A DNA stretch of 64,000 bases from Alphaproteobacteria bacterium. GTDB taxonomy: Bacteria > Pseudomonadota > Alphaproteobacteria > Sphingomonadales > Kordiimonadaceae. The DNA lies in NCBI GenBank assembly GCA_013372975.1, contig JABXIS010000027.1, forward strand, positions 19,268 through 83,267, in the 5' to 3' direction. Of the stretch, positions 21,888 to 32,405 are shown one piece after another; within the stretch, counting starts at the first letter, position 1, and each line of letters begins with the position of its first letter. Made by a program: the position numbers and the translations under genes. The notes beneath the pieces are model-generated. The model did not search any database. It saw nothing but the letters and a program-made list of their open reading frames with translations, and had not been told where the DNA came from.

Positions 21888-22631
21888 CTAGTTATCTACT
21901 TTAGGGCTGCGTGCCAGTGATTTGATGATGCCGCGCATTGTGTGAACTTCCTGCCGGTTATAGGCTGCATTCTGCACAAGATTACGAAGCGTTCGCCTCA
22001 GCGGATCGCGGCGATCTTCCGAACGGAAATAGCCGCGTTTGTCCAGCTCTGTTTCCATATGTTCCATCAACCCCAAAAGCTCTTCTTTGGTGGCCAGGCG
22101 ATCATCAGATGCCGGCTGGTAGGCCGGTGTTGCATCCGCATAGGTATGGAATTCGTAGGCTGCCAGAATAACAGCCTGCGCAAGATTGAGGCTGCCAAAA
22201 CCGGGATTTACCGGTACGGTCAGCACGGTGTCGGCCAGCACTACATCGTCGTTGGTGAGGCCTGAGCGCTCCGGCCCGAACATGATGGCGGGTTTGGCAT
22301 CCTGCCCCAATTGTGCGTGTAGTTGCGCCGCCATCTCGCGCGGAGTTACCACAGGCTTTGGCATATCCCGGTCGCGCACGGTGGCGGCATAAACGTGCCC
22401 ACAATCCGCTACAGCATCTTCAACCGTGACATAAACCTTGGCTTCGTCAAGAATGATATCAGCACCAGAGGCAGCCGGGCCTGCCGCCGGGTTTGGCCAA
22501 CCATCGCGCGGGGCCACAAGGCGCATTTCCGTGAGGCCGAAATTGAGCATGGCGCGCGCTGCCTTGCCAATATTTTCGCCAAGCTGCGGCCGCACCAGAA
22601 TGATGGCTGGTTGCTTTTTACTGCTTGTCAT
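21888..22631 (-). CDS. trmJ: tRNA/rRNA methyltransferase TrmJ/TrmH (SpoU) family
   Basis: IILVRPQLGENIGKAARAMLNFGLTEMRLVAPRDGWPNPAA...IMFGPERSGLTNDDVVLADTVLTVPVNPGFGSLNLAQAVILAAYE. Confidence 0.9.
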   Translation of the reverse strand: MTSSKKQPAIILVRPQLGENIGKAARAMLNFGLTEMRLVAPRDGWPNPAAGPAASGADIILDEAKVYVTVEDAVADCGHVYAATVRDRDMPKPVVTPREMAAQLHAQLGQDAKPAIMFGPERSGLTNDDVVLADTVLTVPVNPGFGSLNLAQAVILAAYEFHTYADATPAYQPASDDRLATKEELLGLMEHMETELDKRGYFRSEDRRDPLRRTLRNLVQNAAYNRQEVHTMRGIIKSLARSPKVDN

Positions 22632-23962
22632 CAGTCAGCCTTGCGCCATTTCACGCCGTCTGGGCCAACCTCCAGGCCCAAACCAAGCGCCACCGCCTCA
22701 TCCCTGAGGGCATCGGCTGTGGCGAAATCCTTTTCGGCCCGCGCGCCATTATATTTGGCTGTGTTGGCATCAATCCAGGCAGCCTGTTCGTCAGTGAAGC
22801 TCTGGAACCAATCTGAAGCTGCTTGTGTCAAAAGCCCCATGAATTGCGCACCGGCCTTCAGCTCTGCCGCTGTCTCGGGTGCCGCCAGCGCATCAAGTGC
22901 GGCAATAGCCTTAGGCGTGTTCAAGTCATCCGCCAGCGCGTCGATCACACCGGCAGGCACCTCTGCCGCAGCCTCGACGCCGTCCGTCAGGCGATACCAG
23001 CGATCAAGCCTGCGTTTCTGTTCGCGCGCACTATCCAGCGAGAAATCCACCGGCTGGCGATAATGGGCGGTTAGAAGGCTTAGGCGCAAGGCCTCCCCCG
23101 GATGATCCTTGATCAGGTCATGAACCGTATGGAAATTGCCAAGCGACTTGGACATCTTCTCACCGTCCACCGTCAGATAGCCGTTGTGCATCCAGTATTT
23201 TACAAACTGCTTGCCGTGGGTGCATTCGCTTTGGGCAATCTCGTTTTCATGGTGCGGGAAAATCAGATCCTGCCCGCCTGCATGAATGTCGATTGTTTCG
23301 CCCAGATGCTTTTCAATCATGCATGAGCATTCCAGGTGCCACCCTGGGCGGCCCCTGCCCCATGGGCTGTTCCAGCCAACCTGATCCTCGGTTGATGGTT
23401 TCCAAAGCACGAAATCGGCAGCGTCTTTCTTGTAGGGTGCCACTTCGACCCGCGCACCTGCTACCAGCTCGTCCCGGCTGTGGCGCGATAGGCGGCCGTA
23501 ATTATCCATGGAAGGGACGCTGAACATCACATGGCCTTCAGCTTCGTAGGCATGACCCTTTTCAATGAGCACCTGCATCATGCGGATCATTTCACCCAGA
23601 TGCTCAGTCGCCTTTGGCTGGATCGTCGGGTCCATGGCACCCATGGTGGCCATGTCTTCCTGATAAATCTTGGTATAGCGATCTGTGATGGTTTTGATGC
23701 CAACGCCTTCAGCCTTGGCGCGTTCCATGATCTTGTCCTCAATATCAGTGATATTGCGGGCATAAGTTACATGGTTTTCGCCATACACGTGGCGCAGCAG
23801 GCGGAACATTACGTCAAACACCACCACAGGGCGGGCGTTACCAATATGCGCATAGTCATAGACCGTCGGCCCACACACATACATGCGAACGTTTTGCGGA
23901 TCGATGGGTTCAAAAACCTGTTTCTCGCGCGCCAGCGTGTTGTAGAGCCGAATTTCGGTCAT
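22631..23962 (-). CDS. cysS: Cysteinyl-tRNA synthetase
   Basis: MTEIRLYNTLAREKQVFEPIDPQNVRMYVCGPTVYDYAHIGNARPVVVFDV...GWHLECSCMIEKHLGETIDIHAGGQDLIFPHHENEIAQSE...KMSKSLGNF. Confidence 0.97.
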   Translation of the reverse strand: MTEIRLYNTLAREKQVFEPIDPQNVRMYVCGPTVYDYAHIGNARPVVVFDVMFRLLRHVYGENHVTYARNITDIEDKIMERAKAEGVGIKTITDRYTKIYQEDMATMGAMDPTIQPKATEHLGEMIRMMQVLIEKGHAYEAEGHVMFSVPSMDNYGRLSRHSRDELVAGARVEVAPYKKDAADFVLWKPSTEDQVGWNSPWGRGRPGWHLECSCMIEKHLGETIDIHAGGQDLIFPHHENEIAQSECTHGKQFVKYWMHNGYLTVDGEKMSKSLGNFHTVHDLIKDHPGEALRLSLLTAHYRQPVDFSLDSAREQKRRLDRWYRLTDGVEAAAEVPAGVIDALADDLNTPKAIAALDALAAPETAAELKAGAQFMGLLTQAASDWFQSFTDEQAAWIDANTAKYNGARAEKDFATADALRDEAVALGLGLEVGPDGVKWRKAD

Positions 23963-23972
23963 TGCTGCCCCC

Positions 23973-25304
23973 TTATGCGTTCTGGCCGGAAAGGCGCGCA
24001 ACAACCTTGTCACGGCCGATCAGGGGCAACAGCATCGCCATATCAGGGCCATGATCCTGCCCTGTCAGCGCCTGACGGAGCGGCATGAAGAGCGCCCGGC
24101 CCTTGGCGCCTGTTGCTTCCTTGATTGCACCAGTCCAGGCCTGCCAGCTGTCTGCTGTCAGGTCGCCCGCAGGTAACAATTCAAGGGTTTTCGCGATATG
24201 ATCGGCATCCTCAATCTTTGGGGCGATCGGGCCATCGATGATTTTCTTCAAGTCTGCCACATCAGCCAGCTTGTTGATGTTTGGCTGCAGCGCAAGCCAC
24301 ATCTCTTCAGACACACTTTCAAGGCGGTCTGCCACCGCCGCATAAGGCGTGGCATGCAAAATCTTGGCGTTCAGCATATCAAGGTCAGCCGGGTCCAGTT
24401 TGGCAGTGGAACGGCCAAACTTGCCAAAATCGAACCCTTCAATCAGTGGCTTGGCGTCGAGAAACGGCTCAATCGGTTCAGACGTGCCAACACGTGCCAG
24501 CAGGCTTACGATTGCCATTGGCTCAATGCCTGCCTCGTCGCGGTATTCTTCGATCGACATAGCACCATGACGCTTCGACAGGCCTTCACCGCCCTTGCCT
24601 GTCAGCAGTGCAAAGTGCGCCATCTCAGGGGCCTTGCCACCAACAGCTTCAAAAATCTGCACCTGAACAGCCGAGTTTGTGGTGTGATCCTCACCGCGAA
24701 CGATATGGGTGATGCCGTAATCGATGTCATCCACCACGCTTGGCAGCGTGTAGAGGAACGAGCCATCCTCACGGATCAGGATCGGATCAGACAGCGCCTC
24801 AAGGTCGATGGATACATCGCCGCGGATCATGTCTGTCCACTCTACGCGGGCTGGTGTCTCCAGCTTGAAACGCCAGTGAGGGCTGCGGCCCTCGGCTTCA
24901 AACTTTGCCTTGTCTTCTTCCGTCAGGTTCAGCGCGGCCCGGTCATACACTGGCGGCTTGCCGCGGCCCATCTGGATCTTGCGCTTCATATCCAGCTCAT
25001 CGGCTGTTTCATAGCAAGGATACAAGCGCCCTTCGGCTTTCAGCTTTTCAACCACTTCATTGTAGCGGTCAAAGCGGTCAGACTGTTTGAATGTTTCGTC
25101 CCAATTGAGACCAAGCCACTGAAGGTCTGCCTTGATGGCTTCTTCATTCTCAAGCGTGGAACGCTCGCGGTCTGTGTCGTCGATCCGCAAAACAAAGGTG
25201 CCGCCCTGCTGCTGTGCGAACAGCCAGTTCACAAGTGCAGCGCGAATGTTTCCTACATGCAGCTTGCCCGTAGGAGATGGGGCGAAACGAACCTTTACAG
25301 TCAT
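23973..25304 (-). CDS. gltX: Glutamyl-tRNA synthetase
   Basis: MTVKVRFAPSPTGKLHVGNIRAALVNWLFAQQQGGTFVLRIDDTDRERS...LSKRHGAMSIEEYRDEAG. Confidence 0.97.
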   Translation of the reverse strand: MTVKVRFAPSPTGKLHVGNIRAALVNWLFAQQQGGTFVLRIDDTDRERSTLENEEAIKADLQWLGLNWDETFKQSDRFDRYNEVVEKLKAEGRLYPCYETADELDMKRKIQMGRGKPPVYDRAALNLTEEDKAKFEAEGRSPHWRFKLETPARVEWTDMIRGDVSIDLEALSDPILIREDGSFLYTLPSVVDDIDYGITHIVRGEDHTTNSAVQVQIFEAVGGKAPEMAHFALLTGKGGEGLSKRHGAMSIEEYRDEAGIEPMAIVSLLARVGTSEPIEPFLDAKPLIEGFDFGKFGRSTAKLDPADLDMLNAKILHATPYAAVADRLESVSEEMWLALQPNINKLADVADLKKIIDGPIAPKIEDADHIAKTLELLPAGDLTADSWQAWTGAIKEATGAKGRALFMPLRQALTGQDHGPDMAMLLPLIGRDKVVARLSGQNA

Positions 25305-25335
25305 TTTTAAAATCCAGTTATCTGTGCCCGAAGGC

Positions 25336-27009
25336 CTATTTGTTTCTGCGGGCGCTTCTGAACCCATTTGTGATGGGGTAGCGGCGATCCCGGCCAAAAT
25401 TCTTGCGGGTGATCTTCACACCCGGCGGCGCTTGCCGCCTTTTGTATTCGGCGATGTACAGCAGGTGCTCGATCCGTGCAACCTCTGATGCGCTGTGGCC
25501 ACGCTCGATAATCTCGTCGACGGACATTTCTTCGTCCACCAGACACCGAAGCATATCATCAAGCGCCTCATATGGCGGCAGGCTGTCTTCGTCCTTCTGG
25601 TCTTCCCTGAGTTCCGCAGTTGGGGGCTTGGTGATGATGTTATCCGGGATCACCTCACCTCCTGGCCCGAACGCGCCTGTGGGCACATTCTCGTTCCGCC
25701 AGCGCGACAGGGCAAATACATCAAGCTTGTAAACATCCTTCAGAACGCTGTAGCCGCCGCACATATCGCCATAAAGCGTGGCATAACCCACTGACATTTC
25801 AGACTTATTACCCGTGGTCAGCACCATCTTGCCAAATTTATTCGATAGCGACATCAGGATCAGCCCCCGCAGGCGTGACTGGATGTTTTCTTCTGTGGTG
25901 TCTGCCTCTGTGCCCGCAAATACATCCGCAAGCATTGTGTCGAACGCCTCAACACCCGGTTTGATGGCAATCACGTCATACTGTGCACCAAGCGCCTGGG
26001 CACACTTTTCCGCGTCACCAAGGCTTTCGCCTGAGGTATATCTGGACGGCATCATCACACAGTGCACTTTATCCGCCCCCAGGGCATCCACCGCCACGGC
26101 GGCAGAAAGTGCACTATCAATCCCGCCAGACATGCCAAGGATCACGCCAGGGAAACGATTCTTCTCCACATAATCCTTCAGGCCCAAAACCATTGCCTGA
26201 TACATATTCTGCCAATGATCGGGCGCCGCCGCCTGATGCGTGGTCTCACACACCAGCGCTGTGCCCTCACGCCGCCAGTTTGTCAGCAGTTCGTTTTCCT
26301 TCCAGAAGTCCATCTGCACGGGAACATTTCCGTCCGCCGCCATCACGAAGCTGCCGCCTTCGAAAACCAGTTCGTCCTGCCCGCAAATCTGGTTGCAGAA
26401 CACGAGGGGCAGTCCGGCCTCATCCACGCGGTTACGAGCATGCACTTGCCGTTCAGGGTGTTTGTCCAGCTCAAACGGGCTGCATGTGGGCACCAGCAGG
26501 ATATCCGCCCCTTGCGCCTTCAGGCTTCCCGTTACCGCCGGATACCACATATCCTCGCAGATCATCACACCCAGCTTGAAACCCCGGAAGTCCATGGGGC
26601 CTGCAAGCGCACCGGCTGCAAACACGCGCTTCTCATCAAACACACCATAGTTTGGCAGATCATGCTTGTAGCGGATATCGGCAATCTCGCCGCCTTCCAG
26701 CAAAAAGACTGCATTATGCAGTGTATCGCCATCAAACCACGGGCTGCCAACAATCAGGCCGGGATTTCCTTCGCCCATTGTTAGATTGGCCAAGTCTTCC
26801 ACGGCGCGCATGGCGCTGCGCACGAAAAAGGGTTTCAGCACCAAATCTTCAAGCGGATAGCCGGAAACAGAAAGCTCTGGCGTCAGTACCAGATCCGCCC
26901 CGGCGTCCACAGCACGGCGATATGCCGCTTCAATGTTTGAAACGTTTGCTTCCAGCGCCCCCAAGGCGGGGTTCATCTGCACAAGATATATGGATAATGT
27001 TTCGCTCAT
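25336..27009 (-). CDS. nadE: NAD+ synthase, glutamine-hydrolysing
   Basis: Nitrilase-like N-terminus (LTPELSVSGYPLEDL, VMICEDMWYP) and synthetase (VILGMSGGIDSALSAAVAVDALG). Confidence 0.96.
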   Translation of the reverse strand: MSETLSIYLVQMNPALGALEANVSNIEAAYRRAVDAGADLVLTPELSVSGYPLEDLVLKPFFVRSAMRAVEDLANLTMGEGNPGLIVGSPWFDGDTLHNAVFLLEGGEIADIRYKHDLPNYGVFDEKRVFAAGALAGPMDFRGFKLGVMICEDMWYPAVTGSLKAQGADILLVPTCSPFELDKHPERQVHARNRVDEAGLPLVFCNQICGQDELVFEGGSFVMAADGNVPVQMDFWKENELLTNWRREGTALVCETTHQAAAPDHWQNMYQAMVLGLKDYVEKNRFPGVILGMSGGIDSALSAAVAVDALGADKVHCVMMPSRYTSGESLGDAEKCAQALGAQYDVIAIKPGVEAFDTMLADVFAGTEADTTEENIQSRLRGLILMSLSNKFGKMVLTTGNKSEMSVGYATLYGDMCGGYSVLKDVYKLDVFALSRWRNENVPTGAFGPGGEVIPDNIITKPPTAELREDQKDEDSLPPYEALDDMLRCLVDEEMSVDEIIERGHSASEVARIEHLLYIAEYKRRQAPPGVKITRKNFGRDRRYPITNGFRSARRNK

Positions 27010-27138
27010 GACGCGCTTTTACCCTTGTTGTGGCGGCGGGACAAGACAAAGTAAATTGACGCACAATGCAATCCTGCTTGTCAGCTATCGCCATTCTGTT
27101 ACCTTGTGCTCCCGGCTCGATTTTCAAAGGAATTATTT

Positions 27139-27771
27139 ATGCCGGACATTTCCACCCTTCTTCTGTTTTCTGCTGCCAGCCTGGCTCTTACCGCCACGCC
27201 GGGGCCGGATATGCTGTTGATTGCCTCGCGCAGCGTCAGTCAGGGCAAATCTGCGGGCTTCCTTACCTATGCAGGTATCGCCGCAGGCTGTTATTGCCAT
27301 GCGCTGATGGTTGCCTTCGGGCTGGCCCAGCTTTTCCTGCTTGTACCCACCGCGTTTGACATTGTGCGTTTTGCGGGCGCGACCTACCTCATCTATCTGG
27401 CGTGGCAGACGCTGCGGTCAAAATCAGCTAGCGCAGATACAACAGTCGAAGTGCCGCGCCACCGCAAACGCCGTATCTTCAGCGAAGGGCTGATCACCAA
27501 CCTCCTCAATCCCAAGATGGCGCTTTTCATGCTGGCCCTGTTCCCCCAGTTCCTGAACCCGGAAGCGGGGTCAGTGGTGATGCAAACCCTTGTTCTGGTC
27601 ACTATCCTCAATGTTGTGGGCCTGGTCGTGAACGGCACAGTCATTCTTGCAAGCGGGCATCTGCGCGATCGCCTGGGTCGTGGTGGAAGCTTTGGCAACT
27701 GGCCCAAATATCTGCTCGCCAGCGTATTTGCAGGCCTGGCTCTCAGGCTCGCCTTCACAAGCCGCAGCTAA
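27139..27771 (+). CDS. LysE/RhtB family amino-acid exporter
   Basis: LALTATPGPDMLLIASRSVSQGKSAGFLTYAGIAAGC...NLLNPKMALFMLALFPQFLNP; start set to internal Met. Confidence 0.92.
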   Translation: MPDISTLLLFSAASLALTATPGPDMLLIASRSVSQGKSAGFLTYAGIAAGCYCHALMVAFGLAQLFLLVPTAFDIVRFAGATYLIYLAWQTLRSKSASADTTVEVPRHRKRRIFSEGLITNLLNPKMALFMLALFPQFLNPEAGSVVMQTLVLVTILNVVGLVVNGTVILASGHLRDRLGRGGSFGNWPKYLLASVFAGLALRLAFTSRS

Positions 27772-27780
27772 TCCAAAAGA

Positions 27781-27806
27781 AAAAGGCGCCACCCCGGGCG
27801 CCTTTT
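27781..27806. terminator. Bidirectional terminator between convergent lysE-like and DAHP synthase genes
   Basis: AAAAGGCGCC-ACCCCG-GGCGCCTTTT. Confidence 0.85.
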
Positions 27807-27827
27807 CATTCTTGCCTGCCAGTCTGA

Positions 27828-29201
27828 TCAAGCAGCGGCGTTTTTGGCCAGCGCTTCGCGCTCTTCCTTCAGGGCTTCCGCCAGCAGGAATGCCAGTTCA
27901 ATCGACTGGCTGGCATTAAGGCGCGGGTCACAGTGGGTATGATACCGCGAGGACAGGCTGTCTTCCGTGATCGCCACGGCGCCACCGATGCATTCCGTTA
28001 CATTCTGGCCGGTAAGCTCAAGATGGATACCGCCCGCATAAGTGCCCTCAGCCCTGTGGCAGGCAAATACCTGACGCACTTCCTTCAAGACCCGGTCAAA
28101 CGGCCGTGTCTTGAGGCCACTTGTGGATGTTTTGGTATTGCCATGCATCGGGTCACACGACCAGATCACCTTCCGGCCTTCAGCTTTCACGGCCCGCAGC
28201 AACTTGGGCAGATATTCCTCAACCTTGTCCGCCCCAAACCGAGTGATCAGCGTCAAACGCCCTGCCTCATTGGAGGGGTTCAGCTTGTCGATCAGCTTCA
28301 GCAGGCCATCAACCTCGGTAGTGGGGCCTACCTTGCAAGCCACAGGGTTTGCGACACCGCTCAGGAACTCCAGATGGGCGCCATCTAGCTGACGAGTCCG
28401 ATCCCCACACCACAACATGTGAGCTGAAGTATCATACCAATCCCCTGTCGTGCTATCCACACGGGTAAGCGCCTGCTCGTAACCTAGCAAAAGTGCCTCG
28501 TGGCTTGTGTAAAAATCAGTGCCCTGAAGCTGGCGCACATCATTTGGATTGATGCCGCAGGCTTCCATGAAGGCAAGCGCCTCACCGATCCGGTCTGCCA
28601 ACTCCTGATATTTCTCACCAGCGCCTGACTTGGTAACAAAATCAAGGTTCCAGCGGTGCACAGACACCAGATTCGCATACCCACCCTGCGCAAAGGCGCG
28701 CAACAGGTTTAGCGTTGCTGCAGACTGGCTGTAAGCGCGCAGCATGCGGTTCGGATCAGGTACGCGGGATTCCGCGTCGAACGAAGGCCCATTGATGATG
28801 TCACCCCGGTAGCTTGGCAATTCCACACCATCTATCGTTTCCGTATCGCTTGAGCGCGGCTTGGCAAACTGCCCAGCCAGACGACCAACCTTCACCACAG
28901 GACAGCTTGCCGCAAACGTTAGTACAACAGCCATTTGCAGGAGCACACGGAAGGTATCGCGAATGTTGTTTGGGTGGAACTCGGCAAAACTCTCGGCACA
29001 GTCACCGCCCTGAAGCAGGAATGCCTTGCCTTCCGCAACATCGGCAAGTTGGGCTTTCAGATTGCGTGCCTCGCCCGCAAACACCAGTGGCGGATAGGAT
29101 GAAAGCTCTTCTTCCACCTTCTTCAGCACTTCCTTGTCGGTGTAATTCGGCACCTGAACAACAGGCCGGTTTCTCCAACTATCTGGACGCCACTCACTCA
29201 T
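27828..29201 (-). CDS. Class II 3-deoxy-7-phosphoheptulonate synthase
   Basis: [72 protein letters not shown]. Confidence 0.96.
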   Translation of the reverse strand: MSEWRPDSWRNRPVVQVPNYTDKEVLKKVEEELSSYPPLVFAGEARNLKAQLADVAEGKAFLLQGGDCAESFAEFHPNNIRDTFRVLLQMAVVLTFAASCPVVKVGRLAGQFAKPRSSDTETIDGVELPSYRGDIINGPSFDAESRVPDPNRMLRAYSQSAATLNLLRAFAQGGYANLVSVHRWNLDFVTKSGAGEKYQELADRIGEALAFMEACGINPNDVRQLQGTDFYTSHEALLLGYEQALTRVDSTTGDWYDTSAHMLWCGDRTRQLDGAHLEFLSGVANPVACKVGPTTEVDGLLKLIDKLNPSNEAGRLTLITRFGADKVEEYLPKLLRAVKAEGRKVIWSCDPMHGNTKTSTSGLKTRPFDRVLKEVRQVFACHRAEGTYAGGIHLELTGQNVTECIGGAVAITEDSLSSRYHTHCDPRLNASQSIELAFLLAEALKEEREALAKNAAA

Positions 29202-29247
29202 CACAATACCCTCAGCTCGTTTGCACATTCGTGCAGGAATATTTCAA

Positions 29248-29367
29248 TTATCTGCCATTTTCAGCAATTTCATAAGCCTTCATATATGTCAGCTCATGTA
29301 TCGATAGCAAGCCATAACGGCCTTTTTCAGCCATTTCTACTGTTTCTTCTGTAACAGTCTCTGTCAT
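29248..29367 (-). CDS. Possible 39-aa small protein
   Basis: MTETVTEETVEMAEKGRYGLLSIHELTYMKAYEIAENGR within a longer open frame; GGGGG-rich stretch upstream. Weak. Confidence 0.25.
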   Translation of the reverse strand: MTETVTEETVEMAEKGRYGLLSIHELTYMKAYEIAENGR

Positions 29368-29479
29368 CAGATGCCCCCGATCATTTCTTGCCTTTGACAA
29401 CAGCCATGCTTTCTTTACATAGGGTACCGAATATCCAGATAAACAGAAAATCACCAAATCGCCACCGGGGGCAACCAGC

Positions 29480-30145
29480 ATGACACAGTTTGCAGTTCAG
29501 AAAATCATCTTTGATCTGGATGGAACACTGGTTGATTCCGCGCCCGACCTGCACGCGGCTACAAACCATGTTCTGACACAGATAGGCCGGGATACCGTAT
29601 CCCTTGATCAAGTCAGACATATGGTGGGTTATGGCGCACTGAAGCTTATCGAACTGGGCCTTGAGGCCACCGGCGGCATGGAAGATCACACTGCAGAAGG
29701 CTTACGCCCCCTGTTTCTTGATTTTTACGGCCAGAATATCACAACTCATACCAGACCTTTTGAAGGGGCCCTTGACCTTTTATCCCATCTGAAAAATGAA
29801 GGGTACGCACTAGCGGTTTGTACCAACAAGCCAACCGTCCTTACGTCGCCAATCCTGCAAAATCTGGGCATGACACCATTTTTCGGCGCCGTGACGAGCG
29901 GCGATACCTTCCCGTTTAGAAAGCCGGACCCACGGCATATCATTGAAACAGCCAATTTGTTACCTGGAGATGGCCCAATATTGATGGTGGGTGATAGTCG
30001 ACCAGACATCGACGGAGCAAAAGCTGCATGCGCACATTCAATTGCGGTGAGTTTTGGATATTCACAGTACCCAGCTGCCGACTTGGGCGCAGACACTGTC
30101 GTTGATCACCTCGCTGACATCGCCAATCTTGTCAGCCGCGCCTGA
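29480..30145 (+). CDS. gph: HAD-family phosphoglycolate phosphatase
   Basis: KIIFDLDGTLVDSAPDLHAATNHVL...LAVCTNKPTVLTSPIL...FPFRKPDPRHI...ILMVGDSRPDIDGAKAA. Confidence 0.92.
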   Translation: MTQFAVQKIIFDLDGTLVDSAPDLHAATNHVLTQIGRDTVSLDQVRHMVGYGALKLIELGLEATGGMEDHTAEGLRPLFLDFYGQNITTHTRPFEGALDLLSHLKNEGYALAVCTNKPTVLTSPILQNLGMTPFFGAVTSGDTFPFRKPDPRHIIETANLLPGDGPILMVGDSRPDIDGAKAACAHSIAVSFGYSQYPAADLGADTVVDHLADIANLVSRA

Positions 30146-31160
30146 TCGCCTTCCTGAATAGATGAGCCATCAGCAAAGGCAACGGCATACGTAAATAGTG
30201 GCTGCGAACATACAGCAGAACACGCGCCAAGGGTGCCGCGCGCCCATTCTCAACCATCGTTTCAATAGACAGCCGTAAAACTTTGGAAATATTAGATTTA
30301 TTTACAATCACCATAACGCCGAAATAGCGTTTCAACGCCCAAAGAGCAATCTGTACAGGCGACATCACATTTAAAAATGCAGCTCTGCTTTCCAGGCTGT
30401 CCCTTTCCTGGACTGAAAGGTCATTGAATAGATAAAAAAGCTCCAACAAACTGCGTGCAGGGGTTTCCAGCGCACCGTCGGCAAATATATGAATTGCCGA
30501 ATGAATAAAGCGATCAACGGGCGCAAACACCAACAAATTCCCATCACCAACAGGACTTGCATCGGCCATCATCGCCAGATGATCGGGAGAAATCCGCGCT
30601 GTTCGGGGAAGTAGCCTGTGGTGCACATCAATGATGGTGCGCCTCTTACTGTGCCTGAGTGGAGGCAACTCATGCATCCAATCGCGATAATATTTCTGGT
30701 CATAGGGGTTAGCTGTGGAAACTTCATCTTTCCAACCAGCCTGCCGCAACAGCTTTTCGGCCTCTGGTAGATCTTCTTCTTTTACCAGAATATCAATATC
30801 ACTGACCCGTCTACCAATGCCTGCCAGCAAGTCTTCGGCGACATACGCACTCCCCTTCAGCAGGACCACTCTGATATCGGTCCCTAAAAGCGCCCGCTCA
30901 ATGCGCTCGGTTTCGAACTTGAGCATACGCTTGTCATATGCACTTCGTGTAGCAGCATTTTCCAACAAAGTTTGCAGGCGCTTGTTATCGCTCGCAGAGG
31001 CCACGGCTGCAACCTGGCCCAGTATATGACCTCTTTGCGCCCAGCTGACAAAATCGGAGAGCGCCTTGGCATCAGTGGGCAATGGCGTCAGCCCTGAAGC
31101 GAAACAGAAGAACTGCCTCACTCGCTCATGGGGGTTCTCAGATGTTGCCATTTCAACCAT
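30132..31160 (-). CDS. Nucleotidyltransferase family protein (HPr-rel-A-type operon)
   Basis: VVLLKGSAYVAEDLLAGIGRRVSDIDILVKEEDLPEAEKLLRQAGWKDE...LPPLRHSKRRTIIDVHHRLLP; NTP_transf_5-like; overlaps next gene start. Confidence 0.85.
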   Translation of the reverse strand: MVEMATSENPHERVRQFFCFASGLTPLPTDAKALSDFVSWAQRGHILGQVAAVASASDNKRLQTLLENAATRSAYDKRMLKFETERIERALLGTDIRVVLLKGSAYVAEDLLAGIGRRVSDIDILVKEEDLPEAEKLLRQAGWKDEVSTANPYDQKYYRDWMHELPPLRHSKRRTIIDVHHRLLPRTARISPDHLAMMADASPVGDGNLLVFAPVDRFIHSAIHIFADGALETPARSLLELFYLFNDLSVQERDSLESRAAFLNVMSPVQIALWALKRYFGVMVIVNKSNISKVLRLSIETMVENGRAAPLARVLLYVRSHYLRMPLPLLMAHLFRKAIRRG

Positions 31161-32082
31161 CTACAGCCTCCCAGAGGTCTTTCACCAACATCAGACTATC
31201 TTCTGTGTTGCCGTAGGTGATTTCATATGCCTCAACACCGTCAAGCATTTGCATCAACGCATGAAACGCCGGTTCACCTATTACCTGATAATTGGGCGAG
31301 CTTGCGATCAATTGCATTGCGGCATCGGCAATATCCATCTTTTCCACTGCAGGGGCAGCTTCAGCCTGAAAACGTGGAAACAGGATAAGTTTGGCTTTCG
31401 CAGGCAAATTTGCCGTCTCCAAATCGCTCTTTCTTAGGCGGCGATAGGCAATATCCCCCTTAGGCGTACCAGTGAGCCGATCGCTTACCTGATCGGCACC
31501 AGCAAACACCCTGACAACATCAATAGACTGGTTTTTCAATGATACAGGCCTTGGATAGGCCAATAGAAAGCTTGTTTCCGCGCACAGGATTGCGAATTCG
31601 TCAGACAACAGGCGAAAACCTTCTTCCATCAAAGCCGCGGTCAGGGTGCTTTTACCGCCGCCTGAACGGGCTGCAATGACAATCCCACCTTTCTGGTCTG
31701 ATACTACGCCGGCATGAAAAATTGCCTGCCTGAAGCTTTGAAGGGCTACACAGAGATTCATGCCCATTTCCAAACATAGCGGCCCCAATTTCACCGGTAA
31801 AGGAACCGCTGGAAAGTAAAACCCCGGATCCGCAACGATTTGTCGCCTGATGTAGCGCCGCACCAAATTTGGCGCCCTTACTTCTAGAGAGAAGTCTACT
31901 AATGCCTCTTCCCCAACAAGTATGCTGCAGTCCTGATACATATCAGTCAGGAACTCCCGAACTCCGGCATCTTTTGTCGATAGCGCCGTAACATAGGGGC
32001 CGAGATGCAGATACAAGCGGCCTTCCGATAGAAGCCTCTTCACGGTTTCAGGGGGAAGGTCACTTAGCGCAACGTTTTTCAT
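31153..32082 (-). CDS. HprK-related kinase (HPr-rel-A type)
   Basis: GVVSDQKGGIVIAARSGGGKSTLTAALMEEGFRLLSDEFAILCAE: P-loop and HPr-kinase-like context. Confidence 0.87.
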   Translation of the reverse strand: MKNVALSDLPPETVKRLLSEGRLYLHLGPYVTALSTKDAGVREFLTDMYQDCSILVGEEALVDFSLEVRAPNLVRRYIRRQIVADPGFYFPAVPLPVKLGPLCLEMGMNLCVALQSFRQAIFHAGVVSDQKGGIVIAARSGGGKSTLTAALMEEGFRLLSDEFAILCAETSFLLAYPRPVSLKNQSIDVVRVFAGADQVSDRLTGTPKGDIAYRRLRKSDLETANLPAKAKLILFPRFQAEAAPAVEKMDIADAAMQLIASSPNYQVIGEPAFHALMQMLDGVEAYEITYGNTEDSLMLVKDLWEAVDG

Positions 32083-32405
32083 GATTGCACTAGCTCCAGA
32101 AGCCCAATTTCATCAAGCTCGCCAAACAAACGACGTACCACACCTGCGGGGCATTCGGCTGCATCTACCCCCATATATGCTGGAAAGTCTCGAATGATTT
32201 CATTCATGGACCGTGGCTTTTCCGATAGAAATTCGATCATCGCCATCGACACGAGGTTGAATATATGGGTGGTGCCAGACTGCCGGTTATAAACAAACGT
32301 GGTATCTCCAAATGAATGGGTCACCATATGGTTCGTATAAACACCCCAAAGCCAGTGGTCGTTATTTGGGTTTGCTGAAACAGTCACTGTCTTACTGATA
32401 TTCAA
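32079..32405 (-). CDS. PqqD family peptide-chaperone-like protein (HPr-rel-A type)
   Basis: FGDTTFVYNRQSGTTHIFNLVSMAMIEFLSEKPRSMNEIIRDFPAYMGVDAAECPAGVVRRLFGELDEIGLLEL: PqqD/RRE-like pattern; 4-bp overlap with kinase gene. Confidence 0.8.
   Translation of the reverse strand: MNISKTVTVSANPNNDHWLWGVYTNHMVTHSFGDTTFVYNRQSGTTHIFNLVSMAMIEFLSEKPRSMNEIIRDFPAYMGVDAAECPAGVVRRLFGELDEIGLLELVQS

Noticed and set aside
24198-25310. 370-aa ORF antisense to gltX
   Set aside because: Shadow ORF of a conserved gene; no domain signature.
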